From Flavobacteriales bacterium (GTDB lineage: Bacteria > Bacteroidota > Bacteroidia > NORP154), in NCBI GenBank assembly GCA_012965625.1, contig DTSC01000152.1, positions 1 through 12,667 of the forward strand: a DNA stretch of 12,667 nt, written 5' to 3'. A model generated the notes under the pieces. The model worked only from the letters and a program-made list of their open reading frames with translations. It ran no database searches and was not told the DNA's origin. Below, piece by piece: positions 5,859 through 12,494 of this stretch (position 1 is its first letter; every line of letters begins with the position of its first letter). Both the position numbers and the translations under genes were made by a program.

Positions 5859-8372
5859 CTAAATAATTAAGCTGCCAATCTGATAAACTAATAATGAAAC
5901 TACATATGCCAATCCTGTTGTATACACCATGGTAAATACAGCCCATTTCCACCCTCCTGTCTCCTTTTTGATTGCTGCTATTACTGCAATACATGGGAAA
6001 TAAATAAGGATAAACATCATGAAACCAAAGGCAACTAAAGGTGTAAATACTTTTTCTCCTTTCCTTTCGCCATATTTAAATGTATGAGATCTCAATTTGT
6101 CTACAAGGGTTTCTGAAGAATTGTCAGAGGCAGCATTAGCCTGATATAATACACCCATAGTACTTACGACTATCTCTTTAGCTGCCATACCAGTTATTAG
6201 GCTAACGCCCATCTTCCAATCAAAACCCAAGGGTCTAAGAACAGGTTCAATAAAATGGCCTAATCTCCCAATAAAAGAGCGTTCAAATCTTTCTGCTTCT
6301 TTATTAAACGCTATCTGAGCAATCGCTGCATCTTTTTCAGCAATTAGCGCTTCTCGTTCTGTGACAGCAACACTTCCATGTTTTAAGTTGTATGATGCTT
6401 CAGTTTGAGCTATTAATACATCATAATCTTTAGAAATGTCAAAGTCTCGTGGGAAATAACCTGCAGCCCAAATAAGAATTGAAGCGATCAATATAACCCC
6501 ACCCATCTTTTTTAGATATTGTGAGCCTTTCCCCCACATATGGATCAGAGTAGATTTTAAAGTAGGCATTCTATAGGGTGGAAGCTCCATAACAAAGGGG
6601 ACATCCTCAAGTTTCAATAGCGTTTTCTTAAAGAACAAAGCAATGATTATGGCCAGCAGAATCCCAATAAAATAAATTGAAAATAATGCTGTTCCCGGAT
6701 AGTTTGGAAAGAAAGCACCAATAATTAGTATATATACAGGCAAGCGTGCACTACAAGACATAAAGGGATTGATCAGCATGGTTAATAACCTGTTATTCTT
6801 ACTTTCAAGTATTCTTGTTGACATAATAGCGGGAACATTACAGCCAAATCCCATGACTAAGGGGATAAATGATTTCCCATTCAAGCCAATTTGTTGCATT
6901 AATTTATCCATAATAAATGCAGCTCTTGAAATATAGCCAGTATCTTCCATTAAAGAGATAAAGAAAAAAAGTATCAAAATATTTGGGAGAAAGATAATTA
7001 CCCCCCCTACACCAGCAATTACACCGTCAACCAACAAATCCTTCAGCATGCCATCAGGCATAAGATTATTTACAAGGCTTGCAATAGCCCCTACCATTGA
7101 ATCAATCCAATCCATTGGATAGGCTCCAAGCGTGAATGTGCTTTGGAACATCAGCCACATAAAGAAAACAAACACAGGGAAACCCCATAACTTATGTGTT
7201 ATAAAATTGTCAATAACTTCAGACTTCTTCTTTCTTGCTACAGGCCCAAGTTTATAAGTTTCTTGTAAAGCTCCTGATATAAATCCATACTTACCATCAG
7301 TTATTAATGTTTCGCTGTCTTCTTCATGCTGGATTTCCAATTTTTCAATTTCCTGGCCAGCAGTCTTTTCAATCTCGTGGAAATTAAGACATTGTTCCAG
7401 TATTTTATTCATCTTCTTATCCTTTTCAAGAAGCTTTAAGGCAATAAACCTGGATGACCACTTATCTGTTAGCGAGACATTTTCCTCTATATTGATTTTT
7501 TTCTGAATGGTATTTACAGCCTGTTCAATGGCGGAGCCGTAATTAATATGAATATGCTGGCCTGGTGGGTCCTTATCTTCAAAAACATCAATAACCTTCT
7601 GGAAAAGATCACTAATTCCTATTGCCTTGGTACTGATAGTAGGAATGATTGGAATCCCAATCATTTTACCTAGTGCCTCATAATCTAATTTATCTCCCTT
7701 AGATGTTAATTCATCATGCATATTCAAGGCAATTACAACCTTGATGTCCATGTCAATTAGCTGTGTAGTCAAATATAGGTTTCGCTCTAAATTTGAAGCA
7801 TCGACAATGTTAATTACTACATCAGGAACATTATCAATGATGTGATTTCTTACAAAGAGCTCTTCAGGACTATGGGCAGTCAATGAATAGGTCCCTGGCA
7901 GATCAGTAAGATTAAAATCATATCCTTCTTGCTTAAATTTCGCTGTTTTTGTATCAATTGTAACACCACCGTAGTTACCTACATGCTCTTTTGATTTTGA
8001 CGCATGGTTAAAGAAAGTTGTTTTTCCTGAATTTGGATTACCTATCAAGGCAACATTGATTGTTCTGCCTTTTTCTTTAGCAGATACTTTAAGTATGTTT
8101 TCTGTTAACACTCCTTCAAAGGAAGAAGTTGTAATTTTCTCAGCTTCTTCTTTGATTATTATATCTATCAGGTCCGCTTCACTATTTCTCAAGGAAACTT
8201 CATAATCCATGATCTGATATTCCACTGGATCTTTTAAAGGGGCACCTTTTACAACAGTAACTTCCTTGTTTTTAACAAAGCCCATTTCTGTGATCCTCTT
8301 CCTGAATGCCCCTCTACCCCTTACCTTTGTAATGATCCCTTTCTCTGTCTTTTTTAATTCTGAAAGTTTCAT
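5859..8372 (-). CDS. feoB: Ferrous iron transport protein, FeoA-FeoB fusion
   Basis: Inner-membrane Fe(II) transporter whose N-terminus carries the small SH3-like FeoA domain. FeoA covers about residues 1-75 (LSELKKTEKGIITKVRG, RITEMGFVKNKEVTVV). The G domain covers about 104-265: G1 GNPNSGKT 111-118, G2 near Thr138 in the VGNYGGVT segment, G3 DLPG 157-160, G4 NMHD 217-220, G5-like ISTKA 246-250. A helical GDI-like segment follows to about 390. The membrane part carries the two Gate regions, with EDTGYISRAAF (476-486), GFGCNVPAIMSTR (508-520), MSCSARLPVY (538-547) and GMAAKEIVVSTMG (728-740). A charged soluble insert (about 645-700, rich in Ala/Glu/Lys) lies between membrane segments. At 837 residues it is the length expected of a Bacteroidota FeoAB fusion. 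The ATG at 8372 is 16 bases downstream of a perfect 27-bp palindrome overlapping the likely promoter, which suggests iron-dependent repression. The FeoB-associated peptide follows after 8 bp. Confidence 0.97.
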   Translation of the reverse strand: MKLSELKKTEKGIITKVRGRGAFRKRITEMGFVKNKEVTVVKGAPLKDPVEYQIMDYEVSLRNSEADLIDIIIKEEAEKITTSSFEGVLTENILKVSAKEKGRTINVALIGNPNSGKTTFFNHASKSKEHVGNYGGVTIDTKTAKFKQEGYDFNLTDLPGTYSLTAHSPEELFVRNHIIDNVPDVVINIVDASNLERNLYLTTQLIDMDIKVVIALNMHDELTSKGDKLDYEALGKMIGIPIIPTISTKAIGISDLFQKVIDVFEDKDPPGQHIHINYGSAIEQAVNTIQKKINIEENVSLTDKWSSRFIALKLLEKDKKMNKILEQCLNFHEIEKTAGQEIEKLEIQHEEDSETLITDGKYGFISGALQETYKLGPVARKKKSEVIDNFITHKLWGFPVFVFFMWLMFQSTFTLGAYPMDWIDSMVGAIASLVNNLMPDGMLKDLLVDGVIAGVGGVIIFLPNILILFFFISLMEDTGYISRAAFIMDKLMQQIGLNGKSFIPLVMGFGCNVPAIMSTRILESKNNRLLTMLINPFMSCSARLPVYILIIGAFFPNYPGTALFSIYFIGILLAIIIALFFKKTLLKLEDVPFVMELPPYRMPTLKSTLIHMWGKGSQYLKKMGGVILIASILIWAAGYFPRDFDISKDYDVLIAQTEASYNLKHGSVAVTEREALIAEKDAAIAQIAFNKEAERFERSFIGRLGHFIEPVLRPLGFDWKMGVSLITGMAAKEIVVSTMGVLYQANAASDNSSETLVDKLRSHTFKYGERKGEKVFTPLVAFGFMMFILIYFPCIAVIAAIKKETGGWKWAVFTMVYTTGLAYVVSLLVYQIGSLII

Positions 8373-8388
8373 GCGCCAAATAACCCTT

Positions 8389-8415
8389 TACTATTTAGAA
8401 TCATTCTAAATAGTA
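8389..8415 (-). promoter_or_regulatory. Perfect 13-1-13 palindrome upstream of feoAB, probable Fur- or DtxR-type operator
   Basis: The arms TACTATTTAGAAT (8389-8401) and ATTCTAAATAGTA (8403-8415) are exact inverted copies around one central base. The core TTAGAAT-N-ATTCTAA has the 7-1-7 layout of Fur/PerR-family boxes; a DtxR/IdeR-type metal repressor is also possible. It begins 16 bases upstream of the feoAB ATG. Iron-dependent repression is inferred from the gene it controls. It could also fold as a hairpin in the leader RNA, but it has no loop beyond one base, which favours a protein-binding DNA site. Confidence 0.75.
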
Positions 8416-8418
8416 GTG

Positions 8419-8449
8419 CAAATAACGCTTTTATATCATAATGTTCAAA
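8419..8449 (-). promoter_or_regulatory. Candidate feoAB promoter
   Basis: On the minus strand, TTTGAAC (8449-8443) and GTTATTTG (8426-8419) are spaced about as expected for a -33 TTTG and -7 TAnnTTTG Bacteroidota promoter; the second box matches only in part. Read as a sigma-70 promoter, TTGAAC and TTATTT are 17 bases apart. Either reading puts the transcription start inside the palindrome at 8389-8415, where a bound repressor would block polymerase. Confidence 0.4.
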
Positions 8450-8462
8450 TAAAACAGGTAAA

Positions 8463-8516
8463 ATACCTAAAACTAGGTATGTATTTTCCAGAATGGAATA
8501 AGCATCATTTATGCTT
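8463..8516. repeat. Further inverted repeats in the feoAB / small lipoprotein divergent region
   Basis: ATACCTA (8463-8469) and TAGGTAT (8474-8480) form a perfect 7-4-7 inverted repeat. AAGCAT (8500-8505) and ATGCTT (8511-8516) form a 6-5-6 repeat. Both lie upstream of the feoAB promoter and about 160-210 bp before the divergent lipoprotein gene. The remaining sequence of this 303-bp gap (8517-8675) is AT-rich with no gene and no convincing promoter match that I can identify. Either repeat may be an additional regulator site; chance cannot be excluded. Confidence 0.4.
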
Positions 8517-8675
8517 CCAGATTATAGGCAATAGATAAAATACTACTTGATCAACCATATATGACAATTATAAACTTATGCTTGTTAATAAATTTATCTG
8601 TTTTTAATAAATTATGTCTAGGCAACATATTAAATTCGCTTTAAATCAATCACAATTAACTTAATCTATAGTATC

Positions 8676-8879
8676 ATGAAAAAAGTATTATTATTTGCCG
8701 GTGTTCTATTCCTGTTCAGTGCTACCTCTTGTAAAAAAGATTACACATGTACATGTGAATGGCTTGGATCTACCACTGACACAGTATTTGAAAAATCATC
8801 AAAGAAAGATGCAGAAGATAAATGTGCGGAAGCTAATACTGAATTATCAGCTGTTGGTGGAAGTTGTGCTATTAAGTAA
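8676..8879 (+). CDS. Small Cys-rich lipoprotein
   Basis: A 67-residue protein with a lipoprotein signal (MKKVLLFAGVLFLFSATSC, lipobox Cys19), leaving a mature domain of about 48 residues. The mature part begins KKDYTCTCEW and ends VGGSCAIK, with Cys at 25, 27, 50 and 64, so two disulfides are possible in the oxidising envelope. A helix with KSSKKDAEDKCAEAN lies between. This pattern, with a TCTC strand, a DA...C helix and a GGSC end, is common among very small Bacteroidota lipoproteins of unknown function, often present in several copies per genome. An overlapping frame (8695-8883) is a shadow. The gene has its own strong terminator 17 bases after the stop. It is divergent from feoAB; whether it shares iron control is unknown. 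Confidence 0.85.
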   Translation: MKKVLLFAGVLFLFSATSCKKDYTCTCEWLGSTTDTVFEKSSKKDAEDKCAEANTELSAVGGSCAIK

Positions 8880-8896
8880 GTAGCAACAATTATTAG

Positions 8897-8928
8897 AAAA
8901 GCTGCCCAAATAGGGCAGCTTTTTTTTT
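8897..8928 (+). terminator. Intrinsic terminator after the small lipoprotein gene
   Basis: AAAGCTGCCC (8898-8907) and GGGCAGCTTT (8913-8922) form a perfect 10-bp GC-rich stem with a 5-base loop (AAATA), followed by a run of nine T residues (8920-8928). This is a textbook rho-independent terminator on the plus strand. It ends only 13 bases before the GTG start of the next gene. Confidence 0.95.
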
Positions 8929-8941
8929 ACCCTATTGTTAA

Positions 8942-9844
8942 GTGAACGTACCTAGTCCAAATCTTAATTACCTAATCCAATTTATTCTAGGTATAGCCTT
9001 GCTCATTTGGGCCTGTAGTAACCTATATCCCATTGAATGGACTGAATACCGACTGGTAGAGCAGCACCTGGCTAATTGGATAACAGCCCCAATTTTGGCA
9101 CGCTTTCTTGTCGCTCTTAAATTTTTCATCGGAGTCTCCTTCCTGCTTAACATCAACCCAAAAAATATTTTTTCTAAAATATTTCTAGGATTGCTTTGTA
9201 TCTCTGCATTTGATCTGATCTGGGGTGCAGTGCATCCAGATGCAGTAATGGCAGAATCCTATTCATCAATATTTGGTTCTGGCAATATTCTAAGTTTCCT
9301 TATCCTCCTCCTAATTTTTTTGGGGTGCATCATACTGATCAAAAGAAAGATTGATACCGATTTGAAATTTGGTTGGGCGAAATACCTTTTGTGCATTATC
9401 TGCTTGTCTTTACCGTTTATTTTAAATCCAGTATTTCCGGAAGATTTTTCGGATCAGTCTATCCCCATTGAACCCAAGGTTTCTTTAGTTCAACTAGAAT
9501 TAAATTCTGACTTAACTAAGGAGGAGAGAATCCTGATAGCTTTTTTCAGCACGAGCTGCCCCCATTGTATAAAAGCAGCAAAAAAAATATCAATTGCACA
9601 GAAAAAATCTGACACCTTTCCTGCAGTACAAGTATATTTTCTTGGTTCCGAAGAAGGAGTAGCTTACTTTTTTGAAGAATCAAACACCAATTTTAATTAT
9701 TCTATTCATAATCCGGAAGATATTCTTCCCTTAAGCGGACCTTCACTACCCGCATTTATCTTATTCGAAAATGGTCTTGGCACAATCCGTTATTCCGGCA
9801 GGACATTTAACTTCTTCGCTCTTAACCAACTTTGCTCCTCATAG
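8942..9844 (+). CDS. MauE/DoxX-like membrane protein fused to a C-terminal thioredoxin-like domain
   Basis: Probable envelope thiol-redox protein. About five hydrophobic helices occur at residues 10-28, 50-70, 76-96, 113-133 and 146-163, resembling the MauE/DoxX-like redox membrane fold. A thioredoxin-like domain follows (about 178-298) with the active site CPHC (206-209) after IAFFSTS, and a cis-Pro-like position at Pro270 (SLPAFILFENG), followed by YSGR as in thioredoxins. With five helices the domain's side of the membrane depends on topology, but extracytoplasmic placement fits the family. The start is GTG 8942: an in-frame TAA lies directly before it (8939-8941), and no early downstream ATG would keep the first helix. 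The upstream terminator ends 13 bases before, so the message is either nearly leaderless or made by readthrough. The neighbouring Cys-rich lipoprotein could be a substrate; this is inference only. Confidence 0.85.
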   Translation: MNVPSPNLNYLIQFILGIALLIWACSNLYPIEWTEYRLVEQHLANWITAPILARFLVALKFFIGVSFLLNINPKNIFSKIFLGLLCISAFDLIWGAVHPDAVMAESYSSIFGSGNILSFLILLLIFLGCIILIKRKIDTDLKFGWAKYLLCIICLSLPFILNPVFPEDFSDQSIPIEPKVSLVQLELNSDLTKEERILIAFFSTSCPHCIKAAKKISIAQKKSDTFPAVQVYFLGSEEGVAYFFEESNTNFNYSIHNPEDILPLSGPSLPAFILFENGLGTIRYSGRTFNFFALNQLCSS

Positions 9845-10066
9845 ATTTAATAAAGGGGTACAATCTATTTTCCTGTATAAAAATAATTTCCAGACAATTG
9901 TTAATAATAACAAAACAATGTTTAACTAATTAATCATAGGATTTGTCTAAAAACATAATCCTGATTCTTTCTATTAGAATACATTTATGCTTCAAAAGAG
10001 CATAATACTATAAAGACGCCTATCAAATAAATTGTTACTTTATAGCATTAAAAATTTACCAACCAT

Positions 10067-11308
10067 ATGAAAGTAATGCAAAAAATACTGATAATAGCCT
10101 TGATTTTCCTGGCCTCAATCTCTTATAGTCAAGAAAGTGATTTTTTGCGTAAAGATGCACCAAAAGTATTTATTGACTGTGACTTTTGCGATGAAGACTA
10201 TATCCGGCAAAACATCACTTTCATTAATTATGTTCGCGATAGAAAAGTAGCAGATGTACACCTGCTTGTCACAGTACAAGAGACTGGAAGTGGCGGAGAC
10301 AAATTTACACTCACCTTTATTGGCCAAAATAAATTCAGTCACATGAGCGACACTCTTTCTTTTACCACTAAACCTGATGACACTGGAGACGAAATCAGGG
10401 CCATGGGCAATAAGTACATCATGATGGGGTTGATTCCTTATATCTCAAAAACACCCATCGCCAAAGCCATTACCATTGATTATGAAGAAAAAAAAGAACT
10501 GACTGCCGTCGAAGACAAATGGAACAATTGGGTTTTTAATCTGAATTTCAACGGATATTTCCAAGGGCAAGAATCGGTGATATCCAACAACTTAATGGCC
10601 TCAGCAGAAGCAGTTCACATTACTCCAGATTTGAAAATTGAAATGGATATATATTTTATGAACAGCACAAGCAAATACATTTTGGAAAATGAAACCATCA
10701 CAGGTTTAACCCAATACAAGAGTTTCGATGCGCTCTTAGTAAAAAGTCTTAATGAGCACTGGTCTGTTGGTGGCTTTGCGGAGTTCTTCTCCTCCTATTT
10801 TAGTAATATAAAAATGGCTTATGAGTTATCACCTGCTGTTGAATATAATCTCTTTCCCTACTCAGAATCTACAAGAAAACAGCTGAGATTTCTGTATAAG
10901 CTAAATGGAATCTACAATACCTACAATGACACGACCCTATATAATAAAATGGAAGAGAGCCTTTTCGGGCAATCCCTTGGTGTAGCACTTTCGTTAAAGC
11001 AACCTTGGGGTTCAATCAGTGCTTACCTGCAAGGATCGCATTATTTTCATAATCTTTCACTGAACAGGCTGTATATGTCTTCTGAGCTAAGATTCAGGTT
11101 GTTCAAGGGCTTCTCTGTAAACCTGTATGGAAATGCTCAGCTCATCCATAACCAAATAAGCCTACCCAAAGAAGGTGCATCTGACGAAGATGTATTGCTC
11201 AAACAGAAGCAACTAGCAACTCAATACCAATATTGGGGAAGTATGGGCATAACATACACCTTTGGATCAATTTATAACAACATTGTAAACCCAAGGTTTG
11301 GAAATTGA
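10067..11308 (+). CDS. Exported protein of unknown function, probable outer-membrane beta-barrel
   Basis: I recognise this as resembling Bacteroidota conserved hypothetical proteins but know no function. Residues 1-21 are a signal peptide (basic start, IALIFLASISYS, cleavage before Gln22). The N-terminal part of the mature protein (about 32-150) is a soluble-looking domain with a CDFC pair (Cys38, Cys41), DEDYIRQNITFINYVRDRK, and alternating strands VHLLVTV and FTLTFIG. From about residue 150 to the end the sequence has many amphipathic aromatic-rich strands (WVFNLNFNGYFQG, WSVGGFAEFFSSYF, SISAYLQGSHYFH, SVNLYGNAQL, WGSMGITYTFGS), as in outer-membrane barrels. The end, FGSIYNNIVNPRFGN, is distinctive. 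The start is ATG 10067; Met4 is an alternative that would leave the signal peptide intact. The 222 bp upstream are AT-rich with no terminator or clear promoter. The gene stops 1 bp from the convergent 47-residue gene. Confidence 0.8.
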   Translation: MKVMQKILIIALIFLASISYSQESDFLRKDAPKVFIDCDFCDEDYIRQNITFINYVRDRKVADVHLLVTVQETGSGGDKFTLTFIGQNKFSHMSDTLSFTTKPDDTGDEIRAMGNKYIMMGLIPYISKTPIAKAITIDYEEKKELTAVEDKWNNWVFNLNFNGYFQGQESVISNNLMASAEAVHITPDLKIEMDIYFMNSTSKYILENETITGLTQYKSFDALLVKSLNEHWSVGGFAEFFSSYFSNIKMAYELSPAVEYNLFPYSESTRKQLRFLYKLNGIYNTYNDTTLYNKMEESLFGQSLGVALSLKQPWGSISAYLQGSHYFHNLSLNRLYMSSELRFRLFKGFSVNLYGNAQLIHNQISLPKEGASDEDVLLKQKQLATQYQYWGSMGITYTFGSIYNNIVNPRFGN

Positions 11309-11309
11309 G

Positions 11310-11453
11310 CTACCTTAATGAATTGATTGTAACCCAGTAGCGGTATCCTATAATAGCATAATCAAACTTAGAGAGCTTGTTAAGATCCCGATGACTATAC
11401 CTGGGAAGCAGCACTTTATTAATTTTTGCAAGTATTTGAAAAATGGCCCGCAT
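11310..11453 (-). CDS. 47-residue conserved-looking small protein downstream of selD
   Basis: A complete short gene. Its ATG (11453-11451) directly abuts the selD TAA (11456-11454), giving TAAATG, and it ends with TAG at 11310, 1 bp before the convergent gene's stop. The product is strongly basic and helical: MRAIFQILAKINKVLLPRY, a polar SHRDLNKLSKFD linker, then AIIGYRYWVTINSLR. It has no signal peptide and no Cys. The layout (amphipathic LAKINK.LLP helix, LSKF, AI.(G/A)YRYWV..N.L ending) matches from memory a family of about 50-residue Bacteroidota proteins that databases sometimes label as an SsrA-binding protein by error; it has none of the SmpB fold. Function is unknown. Exact spacing suggests translation coupled to selD, yet the family is probably not selenium-specific. 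A basic amphipathic peptide could bind RNA or membranes, which is speculation. Confidence 0.75.
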   Translation of the reverse strand: MRAIFQILAKINKVLLPRYSHRDLNKLSKFDYAIIGYRYWVTINSLR

Positions 11454-12494
11454 TTAATCTATTCTTATATATTTCTCGCCCTGTTTAGGCTCTAAATGAC
11501 CTATTGGTTTCAGATCTAATGATTTATCAGCAAGCAAAGATAGGAATTCATTTACGTAATTAGGGTCAACAGCCACTAAAAGTCCGCCACTGGTCTGAGG
11601 ATCGCAGAGCACCTGTTTCTGCAGCTCATTTATAGCTGCAATTTTTCCTCCATAGCTCTCCCAGTTTCTTGAAGTCCCACCTGGAGCACAACCAAGTTCA
11701 AGGTATTCTAATACTGGTTCCAGGATTGGAATGTCTTGGAAATTTATTACCGCATTTAAATTACTCCCCTCACATAATTCCAGCAAATGACCCAATAAGC
11801 CAAATCCAGTAACGTCTGTTAAGGCCGTGACATAATCCTTGGTTCCAAGCAAAACTCCCAAGCTGTTGAGTTTTATCATCTCGTCACGTGCCAGATATTG
11901 GTGTTCTGGTTTTAGCACACCCTTTTTCTGAGCAGTAGCCAAGATCCCTACCCCAAGGGGTTTTGTAAGGAAAAGGATTGAACCCACTGTTGCAGTTGAG
12001 TTTCTCTTTATCTTATCCTCATCAATAATACCGGTAACAGCCAATCCAAAAATTGGCTCCGGACTGTCAATGCTATGCCCACCTGCTAGTGGGATTTTTG
12101 CATCCAAGCATGCTTTTCTACCCCCTTCCACAACCTTTGCAGCAACATCTGGTCCCAAAACATTTATTGGCCAACCCAAGATAGAGATAGCCATTAATGG
12201 GGTACCCCCCATTGCATAGATATCAGAGATTGCATTGACCCCTGCTATCCTGCCAAAATCAAAAGGATCATCAACAATAGGCATAAAGAAATCAGTAGTA
12301 CTTATTATGGCTTTCCCATTTCCTATAGCATATACTGCAGCATCGTCTTTGGTAGCATTACCAACCAAAAGCTGTTTCAAAACCTCAGTTGAATTTGTGC
12401 CGCTTTTTCTGAGCACCTGATCCAATACTTCAGGTGCGATCTTGCATCCGCAACCAGCACCATGACTATATTGTGTAAGCCTGATCTCCTTCAT
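11454..12494 (-). CDS. selD: Selenide, water dikinase (selenophosphate synthetase), Cys form
   Basis: Makes selenophosphate from selenide and ATP (products AMP and phosphate), the selenium donor for tRNA 2-selenouridine and for selenocysteine. The sequence follows E. coli SelD closely along its whole 346 residues: N-terminal RLTQYSHGAGCGCK with catalytic Cys15 (E. coli Cys17), Cys17 and Lys18; Asp-rich metal/ATP motif GNATKDDAAVY (45-55); STTDFFMPIVDDPFDFGRIA; AISDIYAMGG; LAGGHSID; and near the end CDPQTSGGLL. The catalytic position is a Cys codon, not an in-frame TGA, so no selenocysteine machinery is needed to make it. The ATG at 12494 lies inside the end of the upstream probable mnmH (29-bp overlap), and the 47-residue gene begins directly at its stop, so three genes are coupled. 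Given mnmH, the likely use here is tRNA selenation. Confidence 0.98.
   Translation of the reverse strand: MKEIRLTQYSHGAGCGCKIAPEVLDQVLRKSGTNSTEVLKQLLVGNATKDDAAVYAIGNGKAIISTTDFFMPIVDDPFDFGRIAGVNAISDIYAMGGTPLMAISILGWPINVLGPDVAAKVVEGGRKACLDAKIPLAGGHSIDSPEPIFGLAVTGIIDEDKIKRNSTATVGSILFLTKPLGVGILATAQKKGVLKPEHQYLARDEMIKLNSLGVLLGTKDYVTALTDVTGFGLLGHLLELCEGSNLNAVINFQDIPILEPVLEYLELGCAPGGTSRNWESYGGKIAAINELQKQVLCDPQTSGGLLVAVDPNYVNEFLSLLADKSLDLKPIGHLEPKQGEKYIRID

Noticed and set aside
8479..8538. 19-codon plus-strand frame in the feoAB upstream region
   Set aside because: Too short, overlaps the inverted repeats, and no sign of a leader-peptide function such as runs of one amino acid.
8695..8883. 62-codon frame overlapping the small lipoprotein
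   Set aside because: The 8676 frame carries the lipobox and Cys pattern; this one is an out-of-frame shadow.
8506..9993. 12-base direct repeat CATTTATGCTTC at 8506-8517 and 9982-9993
   Set aside because: Several 12-base matches are expected by chance in an AT-rich window of this size; the flanks do not match.
9845..10066. AT-rich 222-bp gap searched for promoter, small ORF or RNA
   Set aside because: TTGTTA-ATAA-TAACAA (a small inverted repeat near 9898-9913) and a partial promoter-like TAGGATTTG near 9937 were seen, but neither fits a consensus well and no ORF exceeds a few codons.
11454..12494. Possible in-frame TGA/selenocysteine in selD
   Set aside because: Both N-terminal positions 15 and 17 are ordinary Cys codons and the frame is complete without readthrough.
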